The notes under the pieces: generated by a model | What the model saw: the letters and a program-made list of their open reading frames with translations, nothing else | What the model was told of the DNA's origin: nothing | Databases searched by the model: none | Source: Xiphias gladius | Lineage: Eukaryota; Chordata; Actinopteri; Istiophoriformes; Xiphiidae | Direction: 5' to 3' | DNA: 64,000 nucleotides | Assembly (NCBI RefSeq): GCF_016859285.1 | Contig: NC_053413.1 | Location: forward strand, 13,315,001-13,379,000 | Program-made: the position numbers and the translations under genes | In this document: positions 15,201-24,559 of the stretch, piece after piece | Layout: the number at the start of each line of letters is the position of its first letter | Position numbering within the stretch: position 1 is the stretch's first letter

Positions 15201-17062
15201 TAAAGAAATAGTTTGACTTTTTGTAAAATGTGCTTTTTCACTTTTCTGCTGAGATGAGAAGATTGATGCCTCTCTCAAGTCTGTGCACTAAATCTGAAGC
15301 TAGCCAGCAGTTGGTTAGCTTAGCCTTGCAATAAAGACTGGAAACAGGCGGAAAGAGTTATCCTGACTCCATCCAGAGATAGCAAAATCTGCCTACCAGC
15401 ATCTCTAATGCTCAGTAATTAACACGTTATACCTTGTTTGCTTGATACACACGCAAACACATGGCAAGGAAGCTACAATGCACGGCCAAGCAATAGTCCA
15501 GTATCCCCAGTACAACCACAAACTTTGTTTTTTGTACAGATAAAACAAACTACATACAGTATGTTGAAGAAAAAGTTTGACGTTTTGTTTTACACAATTA
15601 CTTGCTTTCTTGCCGAGAGTGAAATGATAAAATTGATACCATTCTTGTGCCTGTATGCTAAATATGAAGCTACATAGCTCAAAGACTAGGAACAGGGGGA
15701 AACAGTTAGCCTGCATCAAACACTTTGGTTTCTGAGAGGATTAAACAAATGATATATAATATGTTCATTATTAACATTTACTGGGGTACTGCTTGGTGTA
15801 GGCAGATTTCCTTTAGTAAATTTGGACAGAGCCTGACTAGCTTTTTCCCCCTGCTTCCAGTCTTTATGCTAAATTAAGCTAACAGTCTCCTCACTGCTGC
15901 TTGATATTTAGTGTAAAGACCCTGAAAATGGTTAAATACTCACATCTAACTCCAGGCAAGAAAGAAAATAAGTGTATTTTCTTAAATGTCAATATATTCT
16001 TTAAACAAGTGACCATCGTAAGACTTTATAAAAAAAAAAAATTTAATGCTCTTGATGTGCAGTCAAGGTACAATCCAAATACACAGTAAACTTATTGCTC
16101 TAACTGCTACACAAATACACACACACACAGACACACACACATACATATACACAGTCATACGAGATAGAATATGGATTTGGTGTCATATTCAATATACTGT
16201 GATCCCAGGAAGAGAAAAAGATCATTGGACTCAAACATTAGGCCTTTACTTCATTACTTAGTCCAATCCTCAGTCTTTCCACAACACTGAAACCTGCCAC
16301 TGAAGACATTGCAGTATGTCTGATGGTGGCCTCATGTGCTTTAAACGTCAAGTCTAATTACGGAGGGGTATTATTGCTGGGTCTGGCTGTGCTACGACAC
16401 ACTCTTCCTTATCAGGAGATGATGAAAGCTTTAGGTATTTAAAAGGGCTAGGGCCCTGCTGAGCAGAGGAAAACATTAATCCTTACTTCCTGTGGTTTAT
16501 AAATGCTACAAACTGGAGAGAATTGACAAACAGGCTGTTGTTTACCCTGATTGGGCTTAGACTAAATTCACATTTACTTGAGAATATCAAAGACAGTTGC
16601 AGAATCAACATGATAACCCCATATAATGTAGAGTGTAAGTAATGTAAACGTGTGTGCTGTAAATCCCCCCGTACAAGCTCTCTATCACCATATAAGAAAA
16701 TGCTGTATGGCCTAAATTTACAGCATTTAAATAATTCCTCTTAATGAATTAAATCTATTTGGACTTTTAAGTATATGCACCCTTCCTCAGAGCATAACGT
16801 CCTACCTGTAGACCATGGTGGCACTAGGTTTGGCAGATGCCTGAAAAAAGTGGCTGTGTACATGAAGAAGCTCCTCCAAACTCTGCTGCTCTTGAGGTCT
16901 GCTTGCTTCGAAGCTTCCTGGAAGGCAGCTGGTGGGGCTTGAGGGGTACACCCTGGTTCCTGCCACCTGCCTCTGCTGGATGGAACTGGGGCAGCGATCC
17001 AGCCTCGGCCCCCCTCTCTGCCTGGGCACGGGGATCTCACTACAGGCTGCCTTGAGATACAT
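203..17062 (-). CDS. kcnab1: kcnab1, voltage-gated K+ channel beta-1 subunit, 5' part of gene (partial, runs off left edge)
   Basis: Kv-beta-1 is a cytoplasmic aldo-keto-reductase-fold subunit that binds the T1 domain of Kv1 channels; its variable N-terminus gives N-type inactivation. Three exons are visible on the minus strand: alternative first coding exons at 16,806-17,062 and 10,432-10,646, and shared exon 2 at 203-246. Both first exons end in a GT donor with two bases of an Arg codon left over, and exon 2 begins with the G that completes it, giving the family junction ...YR|NLGKSG. The NADPH-binding core and the C-terminus must lie left of position 1. Introns are about 10.2 kb (exon 1.1 to exon 2) and 6.2 kb (between the two first exons). 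The N-terminal matches to human KCNAB1 isoforms were made from memory, not by a search. An a/b paralogue assignment cannot be made. Confidence 0.9.
1425..2256 (+). mobile_element. Tc1-like DNA transposon, internally deleted and inactive
   Basis: The sequence follows a common teleost Tc1 transposase gene. Pieces of the N-terminal DNA-binding part are seen at about 1,480-1,660. The catalytic part starts abruptly at about 1,663 with [10 protein letters not shown] and continues to [11 protein letters not shown] and [17 protein letters not shown] near 2,030-2,090. These contain the DDE-type acidic residues: the Asp of WSDE, the DDNA Asp, and Glu of EHLWE. A large internal block between about 1,655 and 1,663 is missing, and frameshifts break the frame, so no active transposase can be made. 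The terminal inverted repeats were not resolved, so the ends are approximate. Confidence 0.88.
2262..2700 (+). repeat. LTR-retrotransposon-like fragment (possible solo LTR end)
   Basis: A run of CCTG-rich text (about 2,400-2,560) leads to TTTATTAAAACCTCTTAA (about 2,590) and then a stretch similar to GTCTGCATTTGGGTCC, before a CGTGACAAAT end near 2,680. This is the layout I know from Ty3/gypsy-type LTR 3' ends in teleosts: a promoter-like C-rich part, a polyadenylation signal, then a terminal CA. It abuts the Tc1 remnant. No gag or pol frame is present. The identification is from memory and the ends are approximate. Confidence 0.5.
9120..9960 (+). repeat. Patchwork of retroelement-like fragments
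   Basis: The 19-nt word TGTGATTTATATGGTTATT occurs at about 9,127 and 9,686. A LINE-tail-like end (GCTATACAAATAAAGTTTGATTG) lies at about 9,311-9,333. At 9,867-9,896 there is a motif of the TGAGGA...TTGAAACC kind followed by a short inverted repeat and an A-rich end. These features point to fragments of one or more non-LTR or Penelope-like elements inserted in the kcnab1 intron. No protein-coding part survives. Confidence 0.4.
10432..10646 (-). CDS. kcnab1: kcnab1 alternative first coding exon, Kv-beta-1.1 type (inactivation ball)
   Basis: The ATG is at 10,646; the exon runs 215 nt (71 codons plus two bases) to a GTATGT donor at 10,431. The product begins [13 protein letters not shown] and ends [14 protein letters not shown]. 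This matches the human Kv-beta-1.1 N-terminus (MQVSIACTEHNLK... to ...TGMKYR), including Cys7, the redox-sensitive residue of the ball peptide known from the family. A basic/aromatic middle ([17 protein letters not shown]) is also conserved. The frame is open upstream of this ATG (MVVLEQ...), but the homology begins at MQVS, so I use that start. Codons are GC-rich compared with the flanking DNA, as expected of a constrained exon. Confidence 0.92.
11880..12350 (-). promoter_or_regulatory. Possible kcnab1 (Kv-beta-1.1) promoter / 5' leader region
   Basis: About 1.3-1.7 kb upstream of the Kv-beta-1.1 start, this GC- and CTG-rich stretch stands out from its surroundings. On the minus strand it contains a TATA-like CCATAAAAG (12,056-12,064) followed by GC-rich leader-like sequence. 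An acceptor-like CCATTCCAG also lies nearby. The frames crossing it are not homologous to anything I recognise. That it is the promoter or a leader exon is inference from position and composition. Confidence 0.3.
12560..12930 (+). repeat. Diverged segment with a second copy at 22,515-22,860
   Basis: The two stretches share ordered blocks: CTGCCATTA..GTGCA, a CCTTTGTGA-CAT block, GACATCTCAGAGCAG, TTTCCT-CTGAGCAG-AATGTGAC, and GGATTTCA. Between blocks there are many substitutions and small indels. The copy at 22.5 kb lies between the two C1q units. Either this is an unnamed interspersed repeat or a trace of an older duplication reaching from the kcnab1 intron into the C1q region. It has no coding capacity. 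Confidence 0.6.
14590..14712 (+). repeat. CAT/ATC trinucleotide microsatellite pair
   Basis: Two imperfect CAT-repeat tracts (about 14,592-14,618 and 14,688-14,712) lie 70 nt apart. They give chance poly-His or poly-Met frames on opposite strands, which are not genes. Confidence 0.85.
15190..15900. repeat. Teleost non-autonomous interspersed repeat, several copies in mixed orientation
   Basis: A copy at about 15,195-15,440 reads GAAATAGTTTGACTTTTTG..., GAAGCTAGCCAGCAG, GTTAGCTTAGC, AAAGACTGGAAACAGG and AATTAACACGTTATACCTTG, which is a family common in perciform genomes. A second forward copy follows at about 15,555-15,715 (CTTTCTTGCCGAGAGT, AAATATGAAGCTACA, GGAACAGGGGGAAACAG). A reverse-oriented piece is at about 15,800-15,900 (CTGCTTCCAGTCTTTATGC). 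The last two could fold back on each other. The family is known to me by sight only; I do not assign a class. Confidence 0.7.
16806..17062 (-). CDS. kcnab1: kcnab1 alternative first coding exon, Kv-beta-1.2 type
   Basis: The ATG is at 17,062 and the exon ends at 16,806 before GTAGGA, giving 257 nt (85 codons plus two bases). That is exactly the phase of the Kv-beta-1.1 exon and of exon 2. The product starts [13 protein letters not shown] and ends [19 protein letters not shown]...MVYR. Human Kv-beta-1.2 starts MHLYKPACADIPSPK and ends EQKYVEKFLRVHG...TGMAYR, so both ends align while the middle is diverged. This is recalled homology, supported independently by strand, position upstream of the other first exon, and splice phase. 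It is the least certain kcnab1 exon because the middle (residues 16-57) shows little similarity. Confidence 0.8.
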
Positions 17063-18240
17063 GTTTGGATCAACCTTATCTCTCACAGGCTGATGGGACA
17101 CTTTCTTTTGTTAGCAAATCTCTTTCAATATATTTAGTCGTCCTGTGGAGGGAATCTGGACTAAAAACATCTCCATGTCAGCGCAATGCAATGCCGGTCA
17201 TGTGGGACCACAGAGGATATCCATGATGGTTTGCTGAAGGGTTTTTGTCATGCCTAGGGCCAAACCGAGTGATTTAAAGTAACAACACAATTTCCAAAGA
17301 TATATCAAACAAAGTACACAGGTGCATAGACAAAGCCAACACAAACAGACACAGACATACACAAATAAAATGAACACGCCAACAGTATCAGAGGAGATAA
17401 CAGCTGGGCAGCCAGAACCATCTCTGTGTGCCATACCTGTGATGTCAATTTTATTCTTAGATGACTGACAAATTGGAAGACAAAGGCAGCTTTTGTTTGA
17501 GCTGCTGCTGGCTCCAGCTAGAGAAGCCTGCTTGTCTGTCAGGCAAGCTGAACAAAGCCGGAGGGATATTTCTGTCTACTTGTCAGAAATATCTTCTTGA
17601 TGCATCTGTTGCATGTACAGCAAATCGAAGTTGCCGCAGAGAAACAAAATGTGATCCATCTAGACTGGTAACATTTCCTTAAAGCAAATGATTAAATGAC
17701 AACAGGTATGTGAACAAGATGTATATATATCAGTTCATTTTTTTTCAAACTTTTAACTCTTTACTGTCCTAAAAGTCCTCATAGAGCTGCGACTTTGGGC
17801 AAAAAATCAACACCTATGAATATATTTTACTGCTTTACCTGCTGTATGGATCTCTTATTGATAGTTTTTGTCTGTGTCCAATCTTTGATTTAAATTACTT
17901 TAAGGTCATGTTTTCATGTAACCCTATGTCTTGTTATTGAAATTTACTCGCCTTTATCCAGAATATTCTTTGTGCTTCTTGGTTTAAGTGCATTATCATC
18001 ATTCAATAATAATAACTACTATAATCAAAAATATATGTTAAATAGTTTTGCAGCCAACCTTCTAGGAGCAAGTCTTTAAACGTCAAAAACATAATAAGAT
18101 TTTCTTTACAACCTTATTTAATGTTTGGTAACATTTGTTTTGTACTATGAATGCATTACAGCTTTTATGATTTATCTGCATTATTTGAGAGTAAGGGACT
18201 GGTAGAGGTCATTTATTGTGGTAAATGTGTTAAAATAGTT
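17063..18240. other. Interval between kcnab1 and the C1q-like cluster
   Basis: This covers the upstream side of the kcnab1 Kv-beta-1.2 first exon and AT-rich sequence leading to the first C1q unit. I see no further exon, RNA gene or recognisable repeat. The kcnab1 promoter for the upstream isoform should lie here, but no TATA box or GC island marks it. Confidence 0.5.
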
Positions 18241-18333
18241 TTACAGTTATCCTAAAATGTAAATATATTAGTATAAAATACATGTACACACACTATATCT
18301 TGAGTATGAATTGACGTGGTTAGTTGTACCTGC

Positions 18334-18347
18334 CTGCCCTCTTGTGG
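18334..18347 (-). promoter_or_regulatory. CTCF-like motif, unit A
   Basis: The minus strand reads CCACAAGAGGGCAG, close to the vertebrate CTCF core. The equivalent position of unit B (23,566-23,579) reads CCACAAGGGGGCAG, so the site is retained in both duplicates. Occupancy is inference only. Confidence 0.4.
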
Positions 18348-18468
18348 ACCAGGAAGATATCAAACCTGAAGAGCCTAAAATCTTATTAAGTTACATTTGT
18401 ACATTTTGCACATGGAGGAAGATGCCGCTTTCCCGAGACAATCATGAAGATGGAAGTAGATGTGCATG

Positions 18469-18470
<2 letters not shown>

Positions 18471-18523
<53 letters not shown>
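18471..18523 (+). repeat. (CA)n microsatellite
   Basis: About 26 perfect CA units. It is absent from the matching place in unit B, so it expanded after the duplication or was lost there. Confidence 0.97.
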
Positions 18524-18526
<3 letters not shown>

Positions 18527-19188
18527 CCAACTAACACACATATCCATCACTCATTCACGGGCCTAAGTGTACGAGTATAAAGGTTGAAAATGGAGAAAAG
18601 ATGTTGGATTAACGTGGGGGAGCTGTGAGCACCTCTGTGTGTCTGCTGTGTCCTCCCACTCAGTGTGCAGTGTGAGAGGCAGACGCAGAGCATTTAGTCT
18701 ATTTCAGTCCCTGGATATGTGAGGTCTTTTCTTCACTCTTCCCTCTAAGACCAGAGTGACTCATCCACACTTGTTCACAATCAGACTCTTGCAGGCAGCA
18801 AGGCAATGCTGCTAGAAAAAATCAGACCCTCGCAGCGGAATAACACTGTGGTCAATCATGTGCAAATGCCTTAACTTGCTTTCACAGATCAGCATTGTTA
18901 GAGTTCACTCTTGGTTTGCAGCAGACATTGATCTGTAATCATGTGCAGTTCTATCTTCCTTGCACACTCTCATTTTGCTTATTGTTTTGCTTTATGTCGT
19001 TTTTTGTTCTACCTTGTCTTGAAAATATCACAAAACACCACCAATAAATTGGCTAAATTGTAAAGGTTTAATAGACACAGGGGCAAGAGAAAGGTCTTCA
19101 AATAATATGCTCTTTATATAAATTTTTTTGCAAGTGATCATGAGTGAATCTAAGAGAAATAGGTGAGGGCATTTCCTCATTGGGGTGG

Positions 19189-19196
19189 TATATATA
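19189..19196 (+). promoter_or_regulatory. TATA box of the orphan C1q-like exon
   Basis: TATATATA lies 69 nt upstream of the ATG at 19,265. The intact gene in unit B has TATAAAAAG in the comparable place, 45 nt upstream of its ATG. This suggests both first exons have their own core promoter. Confidence 0.5.
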
Positions 19197-19264
19197 CAGT
19201 AGCTTTGTTGATAGAGCAAAACATAGTGGTTGAGCTGATAAAGACGAACACAAGTTATTCAAAG

Positions 19265-19430
19265 ATGAAGACCTCAGTGGCTCTGTTGGCTTTATGCCTC
19301 CATTATCTGCTGTTCCCGGAGGTTTCCAGCATCCTCCCTGCTTGGCCCTGTGAGCAGAGAATAAAGGAACTGGACGCCAAAACGTCAAACAATGAAAAAC
19401 TGTTCAAGCAGCTGAGGCAAGAGACCAAAG
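19265..19430 (+). CDS. Orphan C1q-like first exon (signal peptide plus short coiled coil)
   Basis: The frame starts MKTSVALLALCLHYLLFPEV, a clear signal peptide, and continues for 55 codons to a helical KELDAK...NEKLFKQLRQETK segment. It ends at a GTAGGA donor in phase 1, the same phase as exon 1 of the intact C1q-like gene at 25,382. Its start context (AAAGATGAAGA) and layout match that gene, but it is clearly diverged from it. No C1q-domain exon follows within unit A; the nearest phase-compatible one is at 25,737. It may be the remnant of a deleted gene or an alternative first exon of the downstream gene. The intact frame over 166 nt argues weakly for function. Confidence 0.6.
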
Positions 19431-19689
19431 GTAGGAGCAGTTTTTTTTCCCTTATTTGTTTTGCCATCACCTTGTAATTCATGTAATACATTAATGTGGC
19501 GCCACTGAAAACTTTGCTCTATTAAACTTGATTCAATCAGGTAGTCTCATTGAAATTGAAATCTCTTTTTCAAGAGCGAACAAGAAACATTCATAAACAG
19601 ACAACTGCACAGGCAGCTTACAAAACCAACACAGATAAGGCTAAACACATTCCATACAGTTAAATGTTGAAAATGTTTTTGTATCACCT

Positions 19690-19870
19690 CCTCATATTCA
19701 TCAACCTCACATGTACCTTTTATTTAGTACTAATTGGCAATTTTTAGCATGCTGATACACTAAGATGTTAAACATGGTAAACATTATACCTGCTAAACAT
19801 CATCAAAACAACATTTGAGCATAATAGCATACTGATGTTAAATTTAGCTCAAATGGCTGCCATGTCAAAT
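19690..19870 (+). repeat. Teleost interspersed repeat fragment (GTTAAACATGG family)
   Basis: TTTAGTACTAATTGGCAA, ATGGTAAACATTATACCTGC and GATGTTAAATTTAGCTCAAA are landmarks of an abundant fish repeat. A longer copy of the same family is at about 24,560-25,010 in unit B at the equivalent location, so the insertion probably predates the duplication. Confidence 0.65.
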
Positions 19871-20165
19871 TACAGCCTCTGTCTTTTTATCAAACATTAC
19901 AGAGTAGTATGTTTAGTGACTACAGTTTTCAACTGTGGATAAATGCACATGTTGTGTTGTAGTGAGCATTTACTGCAGCAGTATGGGGTATGTGGGTATG
20001 ACTCAAGATAAACTGCAGTGTCCATATTCATTGTAATGTTGCAACTTAGTTGTTGGACAACGATGGAGGTCTGTTGCACAGGAGAATACATTACATCAGC
20101 CCTTGGCTGAAAGCAAAGTACTTGTTAGTAGGATCAGTTCATTGTTGGTGTTACCAACTTGTTTG

Positions 20166-20236
20166 CATCTAAAGAGAAATGGAGGCCAAAATGAAAAACA
20201 CAGAAACGTTTAGAGGATCTGAGTAGGGAGGTTCAA
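20166..20236 (+). pseudogene. Broken relic of C1q-like exon 1 (3' part)
   Basis: These 71 nt match the last part of exon 1 at 25,382-25,634 and its donor (CAAGGTAAGAGC), including about 50 nt of following intron. The relic has a 2-nt deletion (ACAGAAACG in place of ACTGAGAAACG) and a further change that makes TAG in the original frame, so it is not coding. The signal-peptide part of this exon is missing here. Confidence 0.85.
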
Positions 20237-21670
20237 GGTAAGAGCATATAGTAAGCTATAGGTTTTCATTCTGCCTTTGTGTAGGTATCATTGAGCCTTC
20301 TTTTTTTATTTGCTTTGTCTAAAGATTGTTCTCCATACTCACTAAACTGTTTTTCTTTTTTTAGCCATACTTATCTGAACTTCATTTCACTTACAGAGTG
20401 AATAACAAATGGCCACTGAAGGTGCTGTGGTTATTTTCATTATCAAAAATCCAGATGTTTGGCCGGAGTCTCATGTACACCTGGTCTCCCTCTTCACATT
20501 GTTGAGTCATGCCGTTTGTTGCGGTCTCTTAATGGCCTCAATCTGCACGACTGAACACAGTAACCATCTGCACTCCATTCTTCATCAGTCGCAGCCCCAT
20601 TGGTCTAGTGATGATAAATTATGTCCAGAGAAGCTGAAGTAAGTGATGGGTCAATGTATGAGCCTATTTGACCTCCCATATGTTTATCAGCAAAATCCCC
20701 ACTGCATCACTGTCTTTAAAAGTCAGCCGAAATCCCTCTAAACTTAATCTTCTCTGAAGTAGTAAGCTCTTTTTTCCCTGCACAGCTACATCATCTGTGA
20801 ATACAGGTGCTAATATAAAGTCAAACTTTAGCTGCATACAAGACATACGATGAAGGAAGACTTTCTTGCGTCCACTTTTTCTCACTGGGGAAACCCATTC
20901 TCACTGCCGGGGCCAGACTGAGTGTGGGTGTTGTCAGCTGTGACACTGGTTTGAGTTCATGTATTTCAGTTTTATAACAACAATAAAGACATAAAAGCCT
21001 TTCTTGAATCCATGGTGAAAAGTTTAAACAGAAGGTGTTATAGGAGGAGGTTTCTGCAGTGGCTGGAAGGTGGCAGTGTTTAGAGGGACATTAGATGATC
21101 TCTTTGAATGTTACCATTTCTTTCTCAGGCTCTCTGTCCGAACAGCTCATAGATAACCAGCCACAACAACTACTGTAAATTAGTGCCATGTGATCCTGCT
21201 TCTTTGCTCAAACCCGATCACATGGAGCCACTGCATGCACAGCCACACAAGTGACATCTATTCATCCCTTTTCCGGCTCTGTGCCTGTTCTCCATTTTTT
21301 ATCAAATTTTCATTCTAATGTTGATATTTTTTCCTAAAGTGTGTGAGGTTCGGCTCAGGTAGTAAATAAGAAAAGGTCTGTGGCTGTGCCAATGCAAACA
21401 ATTTATTTTTACGTGGTTGAGAGGAACTGTGTATCTGCTTCAACATTTCATAGATCTGAGGTGAAGTCACTGCAACACAGGAAGTGCCCTATCATCCACC
21501 CTTCCTTTTCCCCATACACTAAAAAGCTCAGTTTATCAGTGAGCTGTGGTTGATAGATTTGCAAACAACAAAATGCTCATGTAGCACAGATTACAAGCAT
21601 GGACGCTTTAGACTAAACTGGTTAAACGTTGCAGAGTATCAGTTGAATGGAAAATTGCTTTTAGCTTACA

Positions 21671-22131
21671 TGTATTAATGTCAGCTAAAATATTTTTCCA
21701 CTATGCTTAATGCATAGTGGAGCGTTAAGCAGCAAAGATATTTCCCCCAGGAATTGGCTGAGCTAAAACAGAGCTAAAACAAGAGTGAATATTGGATTTA
21801 GATTCATCAGGTGGACACAAATATGTTTCCAGATGAATGCTAATGCTACTCCATGTCTGCTGGGTCAACACGGACAACTTGCAACTTGAAAATAAGTGGT
21901 TACTGAGATATGAATGAAAACGTGTGAATCAGCAACAGACTGAGGTACTGATGTGTGTTTTTTTGAATGGTGGTGTAAGCGCAGAACTAAAAAAACAAAA
22001 CAAAACTACACGCAGACTAGAGACAAATTAAAGGAAACCCCTGAAAAAATGTGAAAGCCATACACTTGCAGATAAATACTGTGTTGTCCTTGTCTTGCCT
22101 CCGACCTCTGCCTCTACTTATATCTATTTAC

Positions 22132-22202
<71 letters not shown>

Positions 22203-22514
22203 ACATGTAAAAGCCAAACTTTACTGACTTTACTGAACTGATAGATTTGTACAAATTAAGATCTGGCGATGCTGGTGGAGGTGACGCTTATAACCTGGAG
22301 GTTTCTGGATCACAACAAGACTGAACAAGTAGGATGAAGATTAAAGACTGTCAGTGTATCAGCCTATAATCTATGGTGTCCTCAGTAACTGTGTCCTATT
22401 TAATGTTCGTATATTTCATACTGTAAATTGAAGCTTATAATATTTAGACTGGTTTAAAACATTGTTGTGTTTATTATACTATGTGTGTTTATGTATGTGT
22501 GTGTGCTGTGTCAT
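21671..22514. other. Inter-unit spacer
   Basis: AT-rich sequence between duplication unit A and the diverged repeat at 22.5 kb. Apart from the AC microsatellite near 22,132 I see no gene, exon or known repeat. Confidence 0.6.
22132..22200 (+). repeat. (AC)n microsatellite
   Basis: About 34 near-perfect AC units, the longest dinucleotide tract in the window. Confidence 0.97.
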
Positions 22515-22860
22515 ATTTATGGCAGCTTTCTGCCATTACAGTGCATGCCCTTCTTACACTACAGATACCTTTGTGAGCATAAATTTACTTATTTTAAATT
22601 TACGACCTTTGGCACATTTTAATACTGCTACATGTTAAGTCCTGTTAAAATTTACATGCTAGGTCATTGCAGTCTGAAAAGAACAAATGGAGACCTGCTA
22701 CAACACGGACATCTCAGAGCAGATTTTAATTAGCCGAGAGCGGTCGCAGTGGCCCAGTGAAGTAAATGAAGAGCACCATTTCTCCTTCCTTTCCTGCTGA
22801 GCAGTAATGTGACTGTACAGGATTTCACTGTTCATTGGACATCCACGAACCTCGAGGCAG
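22515..22860 (+). repeat. Diverged segment with a second copy at 12,560-12,930
   Basis: Shares ordered blocks with the copy near the kcnab1 first exons, for example GACATCTCAGAGCAG and CTGAGCAG-AATGTGAC. It ends where the next repeat (SINE/LINE-like, 22,860) begins. Confidence 0.6.
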
Positions 22861-23215
22861 TGGTTAGCACTGTCGCCTCACAGCGAGAAGGTTCTGGGGT
22901 CCAAACTCCGGCTCGGCCGGGGCCTCTCTGTGTTCGCATGCTCTCCCAATGCATGTGTGAGTTTCCTCTGGGTGCTCTGGCTTCCTTCCAGAGTCCAAAG
23001 ACATGCAAGTCAGGTTAACTGGTGACTCTTAAATTGTCCTAAGGTGTGAATGTAAGCGTGAATGGTTGTTTGTCTCTATATGTCGGCCCTGTGATAGACT
23101 AGCGACCTGTCCAGCGTGTACCCTGCCTCTTGCCCAATGTCAGCTGGGATTGGCCTCATCCCCTCCATGAACTTCAAAGGTTAATCAGTTTAGCTAATGG
23201 ATGGATGGATGACAG
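22860..23215 (+). repeat. Teleost SINE/LINE-tail repeat with (ATGG)n end
   Basis: GTGGTTAGCACTGTCGCCTCAC opens a tRNA-like head, followed by GGTTCTGGGGTCCAAACTCC (B-box-like), TCCAAAGACATGCA, CTGTGATAGACTAGCGACCTG and GCCCAATGTCAGCTGGGAT. It ends in an ATGGATGGATGGATG tail. This is a very common fish interspersed repeat mobilised by LINE machinery. The copy is diverged and not intact. Confidence 0.85.
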
Positions 23216-23565
23216 TTGTAGGAGTCAACTCATCAAGCCGCTGTCAATTTTGACACCAGGGATGATGGCTAATCATGATGGCTAATTATCAAACTGGCTA
23301 ATCATCAAACTGCCACACTCTCTTTTTAATTGGTATAAATATTACATACAAATGTTCACACTGGATTATAATTGAAGTAAAGGAAACTTTTGATTCTAAT
23401 GTCAATTTTTAAAGTCTTTTCTGTTCACTATCTGTTTAAGTGGATCTAAAAGTTATAGAATACAATTTGTATATTCAAACCGATCTATTAAATCATCCTT
23501 AAATGTAAATGTATTGGTATAAATAGGACTCCATACCCTTTTTTCTCTTTCGCAGTTGTACCTGT

Positions 23566-23579
23566 CTGCCCCCTTGTGG
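23566..23579 (-). promoter_or_regulatory. CTCF-like motif, unit B
   Basis: The minus strand reads CCACAAGGGGGCAG, matching the CTCF core at all but one position. It is paired with the site at 18,334-18,347 in unit A. Confidence 0.4.
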
Positions 23580-24559
23580 ATGTAGAGGATACAACAGCCA
23601 GATCCTATGCAAAATATTCTGTTGTCTGAAATCATTTTAAATTACAGCTATAGATTATACTATATACAATTTTCGCCCAGACCAGAAACATGCAGCTTTT
23701 CAGAAAAAATCATGACCACAGAAGTGGATGTATGTGCACACATATGCAAAGGTACATCCATCACTCACTCACAGGCCTAAGCGTATGAGTGTAAAGGCTG
23801 AAAATGGAGAAGTTGGATTAACGTGGGGGAGTTGTGAGCACCACTGTGTGTCCTCCCACTCAGTGTGCAGTGTGAGAGGCAGATGCAAGCATTTGGTCTA
23901 TTTCAGTCCCTGGATATGTATGGTTTTTCTTCACTCTTTCATCCAAGACCAGAGTGACTCATCCACACTTGTACACAATCTGACCCCTGCGCGCAGCAAG
24001 GCCACGCTGCTAGAAAAATCAGACCCCCACAGTGGAATAACACTTTCACTTACTCTCAAGGATTGGCATCTGTCACTTTTCAGTGTTTGTAAGTGTGCTT
24101 CTGTATCATGTGCTGTATCATCTTAATGGTATACTCTTATCTTGTTTTTTGTTTTATATCTTGTTTTTTTTCTCTGTTATCTTAGGGCTACCATAAAGCA
24201 CCACCATTAAATCGTTAAAAGAGTAAATGCTTAAGTTCAAAGAACAATGTTGAAAAAAACAAAAAACATTCTATTTATATTGTTATTTTTAAGTAATACT
24301 GAAGGATAAGGCTATCGCTTTTTCTAGGCTGTTCTTGCCATCCACAAAGTGCAACAAAAGTCTAAACCAACATTGCATCAGTTAGTCTTTCAGTACAAAC
24401 CTTGGCCCTCAGCCCCAAGCTCCTTTTTCCCCATTCAAGATATACATCTTTAAAAAGGGATCATAAATACTGTGTATAGTTTCATTTTTGAAAAAAAGCT
24501 GAATAATTTCCTAAAACAGGTGGGCACTGTAGTGTTCCTCCAGACCAGCAGCATGACTC

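Larger units (their letters stand above)
18240..21670 (+). repeat. C1q-like duplication unit A (degenerate copy)
   Basis: This unit aligns in order with unit B (23,490-27,722). Matching anchors include TGCCC-CTTGTGGA (18,336/23,568), GGATTAACGTGGGGGAG (18,608/23,816), CTGCAGTGTCCATATT (20,011/25,070), GAGAAATGGAGGCCAAA (20,174/25,569), and a long near-identical block (about 20,842-21,668 with about 26,842-27,722). The C1q-domain exons of unit B have no counterpart here: homology stops at about 20,290 and resumes at about 20,842. Unit A also carries a private CA microsatellite. Confidence 0.9.

Noticed and set aside
16837..17055. Plus-strand 72-codon frame (Trp/Ser/Pro-rich)
   Set aside because: Shadow of the kcnab1 Kv-beta-1.2-type exon on the minus strand, which has homology and correct splice phase.
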